Shown piece by piece: positions 1 to 7,024 of a stretch of DNA of 8,408 bases. The notes below the pieces were generated by a model that saw only the letters and a list, made by a program, of their open reading frames with translations, was not told the DNA's origin and ran no database searches. Within the stretch, counting starts at the first letter, position 1; the number at the start of each line of letters is the position of its first letter. The stretch is taken from positions 1 through 8,408 of the forward strand of contig CABURG010000073.1 of the NCBI GenBank assembly GCA_902493835.1, given 5' to 3'. The position numbers and the translations under genes are program-made. Source of the stretch: an uncultured Collinsella sp. (GTDB lineage: Bacteria; Actinomycetota; Coriobacteriia; Coriobacteriales; Coriobacteriaceae).

Positions 1-2
1 AC

Positions 3-89
3 CTCGTGTACTATCGTGAGGAGCGGATCAAGAAGTCCCTCGGGTGGCTGAGCCCGATGGAGTACCGCAGGAAGCTTGGATACGCCTAG
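3..89 (+). CDS. IS3-family transposase, C-terminal end (partial)
   Basis: The window opens inside a reading frame that gives 28 residues and a TAG stop. The tail contains YYREERIKKSLGWLSPMEYR, which matches the extreme C-terminus of the DDE (rve-type) integrase domain of IS3-family OrfB transposases; the family pattern is roughly YYN..R.K..LG..SP..YR. The catalytic D, D and E residues lie upstream, outside the window, so activity cannot be judged. The arginine codon AGG in this short tail is unlike the pst genes that follow. The stop lies a few bases before a sequence resembling an IS3 terminal repeat, so this is probably the 3' end of an element rather than a gene fragment. Seen: the motif. 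Known: the family pattern. Inferred: a complete element continues to the left. Confidence 0.85.
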   Translation, partial: LVYYREERIKKSLGWLSPMEYRRKLGYA

Positions 90-94
90 GCGCG

Positions 95-118
95 GTCCAA
101 GAAATCGTCCGCACCCCC
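95..118. repeat. Probable right terminal inverted repeat of the IS3-family element
   Basis: Six bases after the transposase stop lies GTCCAAGAAATCGTCCGCAC followed by a run of C. Read from the outside in, it begins GGGGGTGCGGACGATTTC, the kind of end carried by IS150-like members of the IS3 family (GTCCAA plus a GCACCC core). The matching left end and the short target duplication are outside the window, so the exact last base of the element is uncertain and could lie a few bases beyond 118, within the CTTTTGA that follows. Confidence 0.55.
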
Positions 119-160
119 TTTTGATGGCTAAACAGGAACTATTTCACCGCAACTTTGTTT

Positions 161-217
161 TTATTGGTGTAAAAGGCGGGTCATGTTTGGCGGCGGGTTT
201 GTTATTCGTTTGTAAAG
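161..217. promoter_or_regulatory. Direct repeats upstream of pstS, candidate phosphate-response operator
   Basis: Two similar stretches lie 41 bases apart: TTATTGGTGTAAAAG (161-175) and TTATTCGTTTGTAAAG (202-217). They align with one two-base insertion and one mismatch. The spacing is about four helical turns, so a regulator could bind both on one face. In Gram-positive bacteria pst promoters are commonly controlled by a PhoP-type response regulator that binds direct repeats; the assignment here rests only on position and repetition, because the repeat does not match a consensus I can name for this class. Confidence 0.4.
187..216 (+). promoter_or_regulatory. Candidate pst operon promoter
   Basis: TTGGCG (187-192) and TGTAAA (211-216) are separated by 18 bases and each agrees with the sigma-70 consensus at four of six positions. 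The -10-like element is part of the second direct repeat, as expected for an activator-dependent or repressible promoter. Transcription from here would leave a leader of about 135 bases before pstS. Weak hexamers make this tentative. Confidence 0.35.
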
Positions 218-250
218 CCGAGCCGCGCTTGCGGTAAGGGTCTATCAGAT

Positions 251-333
251 GCCCGTAAGAAACCGCAGTTGGCGCGGGCGCTGCCCGGTCGGGGCCGTAT
301 CTTTCCAAACAGCAAAGCGGGCAGGGTGCCCGC
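251..333 (+). promoter_or_regulatory. Structured pstS leader with alternating GCCCG / CGGGC arms
   Basis: The leader carries five alternating complementary pentamers: GCCCG (251-255), CGGGC (275-279), GCCCG (283-287), CGGGC (318-322) and GCCCG (328-332). The strongest hairpin is GCGGGCA (317-323), loop GGG, TGCCCGC (327-333), a perfect 7-bp stem ending 14 bases before the pstS ribosome binding site. CGGGC/GCCCG at 275-287 forms a second short hairpin with a 3-base loop. Because each arm could pair with more than one partner, mutually exclusive folds are possible. No U-run follows, so this is not an intrinsic terminator; effects on mRNA stability or translation are inference. Confidence 0.45.
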
Positions 334-358
334 GATTCGCATGTATGAAAGGAAGATC

Positions 359-1297
359 ATGCTCGATCAGGCTTATTCTCGTCGTCAGTTCCTCGGCCTC
401 GCTGGTGGTCTTGCCAGCTTCGTGGGCCTCGGTCTCGTTGGTTGCGGCGGCTCCGGCGCATCCGACGCCGCTGACAAGGGTAGCGCCGCTGCTGCCGAGT
501 CCGTCTCCGGCGAGGTGACCTACGACGGTGCCTCCTCGTTCCAGGCTCTCGTCGAGGCCGCTGCCGAGAAGTTCATGGACGCCAACCCGGACGTCTCTGT
601 CTCCGGTTCGGGCAACGGTTCGGGCAAGGGCCTGACCGCTGTCGCCGCCGGTACCGTTACCATCGGTAACTCCGACGTCTTCGCCGAGACCAAGCTCGAG
701 GCCGACCAGGTCAAGAACCTCGTCGACCACGAGGTCGCCGTTGTGGGCATGGGTCCCGTCGTCTCCAAGAACGTGACGGTCGACGACCTGTCCCTTGAGC
801 AGCTCAAGGGCATCTTCTCCGGCCAGATCACCAACTGGAAGGAGGTCGGCGGCGACGACGCCACTATCGTCGTGCTCAACCGCAAGGCCGGCTCCGGTAC
901 CCGCGCCACCTTCGAGGCAGCCGTCTTTGGCGACGAGGCCATCGACTTTAAGGGCGACGCCGAGCTCGACAAGTCCGGCGATGTCCAGACTCAGATGGGC
1001 AGCACCGACAACGCCATCTCCTACCTGGACTTCTCGCACTTCGATGACTCCAAGTTCAACGCCATCAAGGTCGAGGGCGTGGAGCCCAAGAGCGCAAACG
1101 TCACCGACGACTCCTTTAAGATCTGGGCTACCGAGCACATGTACTGCGCTAAGGACGCCGACGAGGCTACCAAGGCCTTCCTTGAGTTCATGCTCTCCGA
1201 CGATGTCCAGGGCAAGCTCGTCGAGGAGCAGGGCTTCATCCCCGTCTCTGCCATGAAGGTCGTCAAGGACGCCAGCGGCAAGGTCTCCGCTAAATAA
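359..1297 (+). CDS. pstS: PstS, periplasmic-type phosphate-binding lipoprotein of the Pst ABC transporter
   Basis: This 312-residue solute-binding protein captures inorganic phosphate outside the membrane and delivers it to PstC/PstA. The start at 359 is chosen because GAAAGGA (347-353) sits five bases upstream; in-frame ATGs at 269 and 341 lack such a site and would bury the signal peptide. Residues 7-13 read SRRQFLG, a twin-arginine motif, followed by a hydrophobic segment and a lipobox LVGC with Cys29 as the predicted lipidated residue, so export by Tat and membrane anchoring are likely. Family landmarks are the glycine/serine-rich SGSGNGSGKGL (82-92), GNSD (103-106), GIFSGQITNW (151-160) and the phosphate-contacting GSGTR (178-182). 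The C-terminal half ends with FIPVS (293-297), usual for the family. It is the first gene of a four-gene operon, 24 bases ahead of pstC. The very regular C-ending codons suggest high expression. Confidence 0.96.
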   Translation: MLDQAYSRRQFLGLAGGLASFVGLGLVGCGGSGASDAADKGSAAAAESVSGEVTYDGASSFQALVEAAAEKFMDANPDVSVSGSGNGSGKGLTAVAAGTVTIGNSDVFAETKLEADQVKNLVDHEVAVVGMGPVVSKNVTVDDLSLEQLKGIFSGQITNWKEVGGDDATIVVLNRKAGSGTRATFEAAVFGDEAIDFKGDAELDKSGDVQTQMGSTDNAISYLDFSHFDDSKFNAIKVEGVEPKSANVTDDSFKIWATEHMYCAKDADEATKAFLEFMLSDDVQGKLVEEQGFIPVSAMKVVKDASGKVSAK

Positions 1298-1321
1298 GTA
1301 ATCGCCCCGGAAAGGTTTGCA

Positions 1322-2230
1322 ATGGCAAAACAGCTGCCAAAGCGCGACCTTGAGGACGTGGGCCTGGGCGTCACGGGCGCGTGCGTTGCGCTCGTGACGC
1401 TTGTCGTTGCCGCGCTCATCTTTATGGTCGCCCAAAAGGGCCTCTCGGCTTTTCTCAAGGACGGCGTTTCGGCCGTCGAGTTCTTCACCGGCACCAAGTG
1501 GGACCTGGCCAACACGGCCGAAAACGGCCTGCCCTATACCGGCGCCCTGCCCCTGATCGTCACCTCGTTTGCGGTCATGGTGCTCTCCACGCTCATCGCA
1601 CTGCCCATCGCCATCGGCTCTGCCATCTTTGCAGTCGAGATTAGCCCTAAGTTTGGTTCCAAGGTCTTTCAGCCGCTTATTGAGCTTTTGACCGGCATTC
1701 CCTCGGTCGTCTTTGGCCTGATCGGTTTTCACGTGGTTGTTGGCCTTATGAAGAGCGTTTTCCACGTGAGCACGGGCCTGGGCATCTTGCCCGGCGCCAT
1801 CGTGCTGGCCGTCATGATCCTGCCGACCATGACCACCCTTTCGGTCGATGGCCTGCGCGCCGTGCCCGACAGCTACCGTCAGGGCTCGCTCGCGCTGGGC
1901 TACACCCGCTGGCAGACCATCTGGCACGTGGTGCTCAAGTCCGCCATGCCGTCGCTCATGACCGCGGTCATCCTGGGCATGACCCGTGCCTTTGGCGAGA
2001 CGCTCGCCGTGCGCATGGTTATCGGCGGCATCGAGGCCATGCCGACGTCGCTGCTGTCGCCGGCGTCCACCATCACCACCACGCTCACCACGTCCATGGC
2101 GGTCTATGCCGAGGGCTCGGCCCAGGACGATGTTCTGTGGGCGCTCGGTCTGCTGCTGATGGGCATGAGCCTCATCTTCATCCTGATCATCCACCTTATC
2201 GGCCGCAAGGGGGCGAAGGCTCGTGGCTAG
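1322..2230 (+). CDS. pstC: PstC, phosphate ABC transporter permease
   Basis: This 302-residue inner-membrane permease forms, with PstA, the translocation path for phosphate. Start ATG 1322 follows GGAAAGG (1309-1315) by six bases. Hydrophobic segments lie near residues 16-36, 74-104, 117-145, 156-172, 210-235 and 268-292, giving the six spans usual for PstC. The segment LRAVPDSYRQGSLALGYTRW (178-197) is the EAA-type cytoplasmic loop that docks on the ATPase. GIPSVVFGLIGF (125-136) and AFGETLAV (223-230) are typical PstC signatures. A periplasmic stretch with GTKWDLANTAENGLPYTGALP (57-77) lies between the first two spans. The last codons overlap the start of pstA by eight bases, indicating translational coupling. 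Length is normal for the family. Confidence 0.96.
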   Translation: MAKQLPKRDLEDVGLGVTGACVALVTLVVAALIFMVAQKGLSAFLKDGVSAVEFFTGTKWDLANTAENGLPYTGALPLIVTSFAVMVLSTLIALPIAIGSAIFAVEISPKFGSKVFQPLIELLTGIPSVVFGLIGFHVVVGLMKSVFHVSTGLGILPGAIVLAVMILPTMTTLSVDGLRAVPDSYRQGSLALGYTRWQTIWHVVLKSAMPSLMTAVILGMTRAFGETLAVRMVIGGIEAMPTSLLSPASTITTTLTTSMAVYAEGSAQDDVLWALGLLLMGMSLIFILIIHLIGRKGAKARG

Positions 2231-3145
2231 TACGCGCATCCATATCGACGAGGCGAGGTTCGGGCGCGTCCAAAAGCAGGACCGCATCGCCACGGGCGTG
2301 CTGACGGCGATCGTCGCCATCGTCATGCTCATCGTTGTCTCCATGGTGACCTATATCCTGTTCGAGGGCATCTCGACGCTGTTCCAGCCGGGCTTTCTCA
2401 CGCAGCCCGCGCGCGCCAACGGGGCCCAGGGTGGCGTGCTCTATCAGCTGTTCGACTCGTTCTATCTGCTGCTGATCACCCTAGCCATCTCGGTGCCCAT
2501 CAGCCTGGGCGGCGCGGTCTTCCTGGTTGAGTACGCGCCGGACGGACCCATTCGCGACGTTGCCTCCACCGCCATCGAGACGCTGTCCTCGCTGCCTTCC
2601 ATCGTCGTCGGCATGTTCGGATTCCTGGTGTTCTCAGTGCAGCTGGGCTGGAAGTACTCCATCATCTCCGGCGCCGTCGCGCTCACCATGTTCAACATCC
2701 CCATCCTGGTGCGCGTGATTCAGCAGGCGCTCGAGGACGTGCCGCAGACCCAACGCGATGCGTGCCTGGCCATGGGCCTCACCCGCTGGGAAGCTACGCT
2801 GCACATCCTGATCCCCGAGGCCATGCCCGCCATCGTGACCGGCATCGTGCTTTCGGCCGGCCGTGTGTTTGGCGAGGCCGCGGCGCTGCTCTTTACCTCG
2901 GGCATGAGCTCGCCGGTGCGCCTGAACTTCTTGAGCTTTAACCTGTCGAGCCCCACCTGCGCCTGGAACGTGTTCCGTCCCGGCGAGTCGCTCGCCGTGC
3001 ATATTTACAAGATCTATGGCGAGGGCAGCCCCGAGGCTCAGCAGATCGTCTGGGGCACCGCCGCACTGCTGATGATCTGCGTGCTGCTGTTTAACGTAAT
3101 CGCCCGCATCGTGGGCAAGCAACTGGCAAGGAAGATGACGGCCGA

Positions 3146-3149
<4 letters not shown>
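2223..3149 (+). CDS. pstA: PstA, phosphate ABC transporter permease
   Basis: This 308-residue permease is the second membrane subunit of the Pst complex. It starts with GTG at 2223, overlapping the pstC stop by eight bases; the purine run AAGGGGGCGAAGG (2208-2220) inside pstC supplies the ribosome binding site. Hydrophobic spans lie near residues 24-48, 77-104, 121-140, 144-165, 200-224 and 275-297. The EAA loop is QALEDVPQTQRDACLAMGLT (168-187), followed by RWEAT. SSLPSIVVGMFGF (122-134) and AGRVFGEAAALL (212-223) match PstA permeases. The N-terminal 20 residues are charged and cytoplasmic. Its stop overlaps the pstB start as ATGA, so PstA and PstB are made in step. A rarer AGG arginine codon occurs twice, at both ends of the gene; otherwise codon use resembles pstC. 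Confidence 0.96.
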
Positions 3150-4018
<869 letters not shown>

Positions 4019-4074
4019 TCCGGGACATGCTTGAGGCCCGCGGCGGCCACGGTTGCCACGGGACTGATTGGAGA

Positions 4075-4111
4075 GGCGGGTCATCTCTTTTGCGAGATGG
4101 CCCGCCTTTTT
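4075..4111 (+). terminator. Intrinsic terminator of the pst operon
   Basis: GGCGGGTCATCTC (4075-4087) pairs with GAGATGGCCCGCC (4094-4106) over 13 positions with a single T-G wobble, closed by a six-base loop. Five T follow at 4107-4111. It sits between the pstB stop and the next promoter, so it separates the pst operon from the ABC-F gene. Confidence 0.9.
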
Positions 4112-4122
4112 GTGTCGTGTGC

Positions 4123-4134
4123 GGCCCGCCTTTT
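4123..4134 (+). repeat. Second copy of the terminator 3' arm and T-run
   Basis: GGCCCGCCTTTT occurs at 4099-4110, as the descending arm and U-run of the terminator, and again at 4123-4134, exactly 24 bases later. The ascending arm GGCGGG (4075-4080) could pair with either copy, so this may be a back-up release site or a relic of a small duplication. Confidence 0.5.
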
Positions 4135-4137
4135 CGC

Positions 4138-4146
4138 TGCTATCAT
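4138..4146 (+). promoter_or_regulatory. Extended -10 promoter for the ABC-F/HAD unit
   Basis: TGCTATCAT contains TATCAT (4141-4146) with the upstream TG of an extended -10 element. No good -35 hexamer is found 16-18 bases upstream, which is tolerated in extended -10 promoters. It lies just after the pst terminator and about 36 bases before the ABC-F start. Confidence 0.5.
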
Positions 4147-4181
4147 GGACAACGTTGAATTTCTACGAAGGAGCAGGGCAT

Positions 4182-6041
4182 ATGGCGATTCTTTTGGGAT
4201 GCGATTCCGTCAGCCTAGAGTTTCCCACCAAGCATATTTTCGATAACGTGACGCTCGGCGTGGGCGAGGGCGACCGTATTGGTATCGTCGGTAAAAACGG
4301 CGACGGCAAGTCGACGCTGCTGAGCGTGCTCGCCGGCACGCTGGAGCCCGACGACGGCCGCGTGACGCACCGCCGCGGCACCACGATCGGCCTGCTCGGC
4401 CAAAAGGACAACCTGGTCGATACCGACACCGTGCACCATGCCGTCGTCGGTGACACGCCCGAGTACGAGTGGGCCTCGAGCCCGCGTACGCGTCAGATCC
4501 TGGCCGGCCTTATTAGCGATGTGTCCTGGGAGGGCACGGTGGGCGAGCTCTCGGGCGGTCAGCGCCGTCGCGTGGACCTCGCGCGCCTGCTGATCGGCGA
4601 CTACGACGTGCTCATGCTCGACGAGCCCACCAACCACCTGGACATGCGCACCATCAACTGGCTCGCGCGTCACTTAAAGGCCCGCTGGCAGCGCGGTCAG
4701 GGCGCCATGCTCGTGGTCACGCACGACCGCTGGTTCTTGGACGAGGTCTGCACCAGTATGTGGGAGGTCCACGACGGCCAGGTCGATCCCTTCGAGGGCG
4801 GTTACTCCGCATATATCCTGCAGCGCGTGGAGCGTGACCGCATGGCCGCGGTTACCGAGGAGCGCCGTCGCAACATGGCGCGCAAGGAGCTCGCGTGGCT
4901 GAGCCGCGGCGCCCAGGCGCGTTCCACCAAGCCCAAGTTTCGCGTTGATGCCGCTCGCGAGCTGATCGCCGACGTGCCGCCCGTGCGTGACGAGCTGGAG
5001 CTCAAGCGCCTCGCCGTGAGCCGCCTAGGCAAGCAGGTTATCGACGTGGTCGACGTGGACGCCGGCTATGCGGATGCCGGCGGCGCGCCCAAGCAGGTGC
5101 TCTCCGATGTGACCTGGCTCATTGGTGCGGGCGACCGCTATGGCCTTTTGGGTGAGAATGGCGCTGGCAAGTCGACGCTGCTTGACGTGATCCAGGGCAA
5201 GATTGAACCCACGCGCGGCCGCGTGAAGATTGGCCAGACAGTGCGCTTTGGCGTGCTGTCGCAGCAGCTCGAGGAGCTCGAACCCTACATGGGCGACACG
5301 ATCCGCGAGGTGCTCGGCAACTATAAGAAGTACTACGTCATCGACGGCAAGGAGACTTCGCCCGAGAAGCTCTGCGAGCGCCTGGGCTTTACGACGCAGC
5401 AGCTCTGGAGCCGCATCGGCGATCTTTCGGGCGGCCAGCGCCGTCGCCTGTCGCTGCTGCTGACAATCCTGGACGAACCCAACGTGCTCATCCTGGACGA
5501 GCCCGGCAACGACCTGGATACCGACATGCTGGCGATTGTCGAAGATCTGCTCGACGGCTGGCCCGGCACGCTGATCCTGGTGACGCACGACCGCTTCTTG
5601 ATGGAGCGCGTGACCGACCAGCAGTGGGCGCTGCTCGACGGCCACCTGACGCATATGCCCGGTGGCGTGGACCAGTACCTTCGCCTGTGCAACGCTACCG
5701 CCGAGGGCGAGCCCGTGGGCGCGCCGAGCGCCAAGACCGGCACGTTCGACACCGGTGCCGCGGCAGCTGCGGCCGAAAAGCCCAAGTCGAGCGGTCAGCC
5801 CAACGGCCTGTCCAACGCCGAGCGCCAGAAGCTCCGCCGCGAGGTGAGTTCGCTCGAGCGCAAGATGGAGACGCAGCGCACCCGCGTTGAGGAGGCCGAG
5901 GCAGCAATGGCCCAAGTCGATCCCACCAACTACACGGCGCTTGGCGAGCAGCAGGCAAAGATCGACGAGGCTCACGCTGCCATGGACGAGCTGGAGATGG
6001 CGTGGCTCGAGGCGAGCGAAAAGCTCGAGGGCGAGGAGTAG
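4182..6041 (+). CDS. ABC-F family ATPase, Uup-like
   Basis: This 619-residue soluble protein has two ABC domains and no membrane segment, the architecture of ABC-F translation factors that act at the ribosome. The start at 4182 follows AAGGAG (4168-4173) by eight bases; upstream in-frame starts would translate the pst terminator. Domain 1: Walker A GKNGDGKST (37-45), signature LSGGQ (123-127), Walker B VLMLDEPT with Glu148, NHLD (151-154), switch His181. The linker region (about 210-290) contains ARKELAWLSRGAQARSTK (233-250), a pattern shared with Uup-type members. Domain 2: Walker A GENGAGKST (324-332), LSGGQ (415-419), Walker B LILDEP with Glu440, switch His469. A low-complexity stretch (505-542) leads to a charged coiled-coil tail (545-615), like the DNA-binding C-terminus of Uup. 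Whether it confers antibiotic protection cannot be told. It is co-transcribed with the following HAD gene. Confidence 0.9.
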   Translation: MAILLGCDSVSLEFPTKHIFDNVTLGVGEGDRIGIVGKNGDGKSTLLSVLAGTLEPDDGRVTHRRGTTIGLLGQKDNLVDTDTVHHAVVGDTPEYEWASSPRTRQILAGLISDVSWEGTVGELSGGQRRRVDLARLLIGDYDVLMLDEPTNHLDMRTINWLARHLKARWQRGQGAMLVVTHDRWFLDEVCTSMWEVHDGQVDPFEGGYSAYILQRVERDRMAAVTEERRRNMARKELAWLSRGAQARSTKPKFRVDAARELIADVPPVRDELELKRLAVSRLGKQVIDVVDVDAGYADAGGAPKQVLSDVTWLIGAGDRYGLLGENGAGKSTLLDVIQGKIEPTRGRVKIGQTVRFGVLSQQLEELEPYMGDTIREVLGNYKKYYVIDGKETSPEKLCERLGFTTQQLWSRIGDLSGGQRRRLSLLLTILDEPNVLILDEPGNDLDTDMLAIVEDLLDGWPGTLILVTHDRFLMERVTDQQWALLDGHLTHMPGGVDQYLRLCNATAEGEPVGAPSAKTGTFDTGAAAAAAEKPKSSGQPNGLSNAERQKLRREVSSLERKMETQRTRVEEAEAAMAQVDPTNYTALGEQQAKIDEAHAAMDELEMAWLEASEKLEGEE

Positions 6042-6047
6042 GCGAGA

Positions 6048-6818
6048 ATGATCAAAGCCGCGTTTTTCGATATCGACGGCACGCTGCTGAGCTTTAAGAC
6101 CCACCGGATTCCGGCGTCGGCGCAGCAGGTGCTCGACAGCTTTCACGAGCAGGGGATTGCGTGCGTGATCGCCACGGGCCGTCCGACCTACCAGATGCCG
6201 GACTGGCTGTTCGACCTGGGCTGGGATGCGTACATTACGCTTTCGGGCCAGCACTGCTTTGATGCCGAGGGGGTTTACCGCAGCTGCCCGATCGATTCGG
6301 ACGACGTCGCGGTGATTGTGGACCAGGTGGCGCAGGGGCGCTACGACTCGCTGTGCATGCAGGGCGAGAACTCGTTTGTGAACCGCCTGTCCGAGCGCGT
6401 GGTGACGGCTGGCAGCAACGCGGGAATCGTCTACCACGAGGAGCCGTTTGAGCACGCCTTTGACGCACCGGTCTACCAGTTTTGCGCCTTTGTGGACCCG
6501 GTCGACGAGCATATCGTGACCGACGCCGTGTCACATTCGCTCACCACGCGCTGGTGCGACCTGTTCTGCGACATTATTCCCGCTAACGGCGGCAAGGACC
6601 TGGGCGTGGCGGCGACGCTCGAGCGGCTTGGTATCGACGCGAGCGAGGCGATTGCCTTTGGCGACGGCGAGAACGACCTGTCGATGTTTGCCGCCGTGGG
6701 CACGAGCGTGGCCATGGGCAACGCACAGGACACGGTGAAAGCTGCGGCGACCTATGTGACGACTGCCGTGGACGACGACGGCATCTACAACGCCGCGAAG
6801 CACTTTGGCCTGTTATAG
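6048..6818 (+). CDS. Cof-type HAD-IIB family phosphatase
   Basis: This 256-residue protein is a haloacid-dehalogenase superfamily hydrolase, probably acting on a small phosphorylated metabolite in the cytoplasm. Motif I is FFDIDGT (6-12) with nucleophile Asp8 and acid Asp10; motif II is ATGR with Thr43; motif III is Lys183 in NGGKDLG; motif IV is GDGENDLSM (205-213) with the Mg-binding Asp206 and Asp210. The insert between motifs II and III (about 80-175) corresponds to the C2B cap of the Cof subfamily. Start 6048 lies six bases after the ABC-F stop, and its ribosome binding site GAGGAG (6033-6038) is made of the last codons of that gene, so translation is coupled. The substrate cannot be predicted from sequence: family members act on sugar phosphates, pyridoxal phosphate, flavin nucleotides and others. 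Confidence 0.92.
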   Translation: MIKAAFFDIDGTLLSFKTHRIPASAQQVLDSFHEQGIACVIATGRPTYQMPDWLFDLGWDAYITLSGQHCFDAEGVYRSCPIDSDDVAVIVDQVAQGRYDSLCMQGENSFVNRLSERVVTAGSNAGIVYHEEPFEHAFDAPVYQFCAFVDPVDEHIVTDAVSHSLTTRWCDLFCDIIPANGGKDLGVAATLERLGIDASEAIAFGDGENDLSMFAAVGTSVAMGNAQDTVKAAATYVTTAVDDDGIYNAAKHFGLL

Positions 6819-6830
6819 CTGCGGCTCGGC

Positions 6831-6888
6831 ACTTGGGGACGTTCCTTTCCTGCCGGCAGCTGGGGACACTCCTTGCGGGGCGTCCCCA
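6831..6888. repeat. REP-like TGGGGAC..TCCTT tandem units
   Basis: ACTTGGGGACGTTCCTTT (6831-6848) and AGCTGGGGACACTCCTTG (6859-6876) are two direct copies 28 bases apart, followed by the inverted partner GTCCCCA (6882-6888). From memory, intergenic repeats with a TGGGGAC..TCC core are widespread in Coriobacteriia and Firmicutes and resemble REP sequences mobilised by Y1-type (REP-associated tyrosine) transposases. No such transposase is in this window. The family assignment is recognition, not a search. Confidence 0.6.
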
Positions 6889-6897
6889 TTTTGTTTT
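6861..6897 (+). terminator. Intrinsic terminator after the HAD gene
   Basis: TGGGGAC (6861-6867) pairs perfectly with GTCCCCA (6882-6888). After an A-C mismatch the stem continues CTCC (6869-6872) with GGGG (6877-6880), one T-G pair included, around a TTGC loop. TTTTGTTTT follows at 6889-6897. The structure is made from the second REP-like unit, so the repeat has been adopted as the transcription end of the ABC-F/HAD unit. Confidence 0.8.
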
Positions 6898-6921
6898 CGT
6901 CTCGCACGTTTTGTGAAACAC

Positions 6922-6973
6922 GGCTAACTTTTAGGCAAAGTAGTAAGACATGGGCAACTTTTGCGGTAAAGTA
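6922..6973. promoter_or_regulatory. Paired operator-like elements upstream of the metal-dependent regulator
   Basis: Two similar 21-base elements lie 31 bases apart, about three helical turns: 6922-6942, beginning GGCTAACTTTTAGG, and 6953-6973, beginning GGCAACTTTTGCGG; both end in AAAGTA. Each contains an inverted repeat, ACTTT-N5-AAAGT (6927-6941) and ACTTT-N6-AAAGT (6957-6972). The first also holds CTAA-N3-TTAG, reminiscent of the AT-rich palindromes bound by DtxR-family repressors. A partial third GGCTAACTA occurs at 6993-7001. Autoregulation by the following gene is the simplest reading. Confidence 0.5.
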
Positions 6974-6990
6974 AGCTGTGAAAGTATCCA
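6961..6990 (+). promoter_or_regulatory. Candidate promoter of the metal-dependent regulator
   Basis: TTGCGG (6961-6966) and TATCCA (6985-6990) are 18 bases apart, each a partial match to sigma-70 hexamers. The -35-like element falls inside the second operator-like repeat, so a bound repressor would block polymerase. Tentative. Confidence 0.3.
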
Positions 6991-7024
6991 AAGGCTAACT
7001 AGCAATCATCGCGAAAGGCGGCCC

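Noticed and set aside
245..2344. A 699-codon open frame on the minus strand opposite pstS, pstC and pstA
   Set aside because: Its product is a biased Gly/Asp/His/Leu-rich string with no domain, as expected for the antisense of high-GC genes with C/G third positions; the plus-strand genes are certain.
4068..4181. N-terminal extension of the ABC-F gene from an upstream ATG
   Set aside because: It would translate the pst terminator and the promoter; the start at 4182 has a clear AAGGAG site and begins the conserved domain.
5025..6512. A 495-codon minus-strand open frame opposite the ABC-F and HAD genes
   Set aside because: Low-complexity, Arg/His/Val/Leu-rich product with no recognisable motif; shadow of two clearly identified genes.
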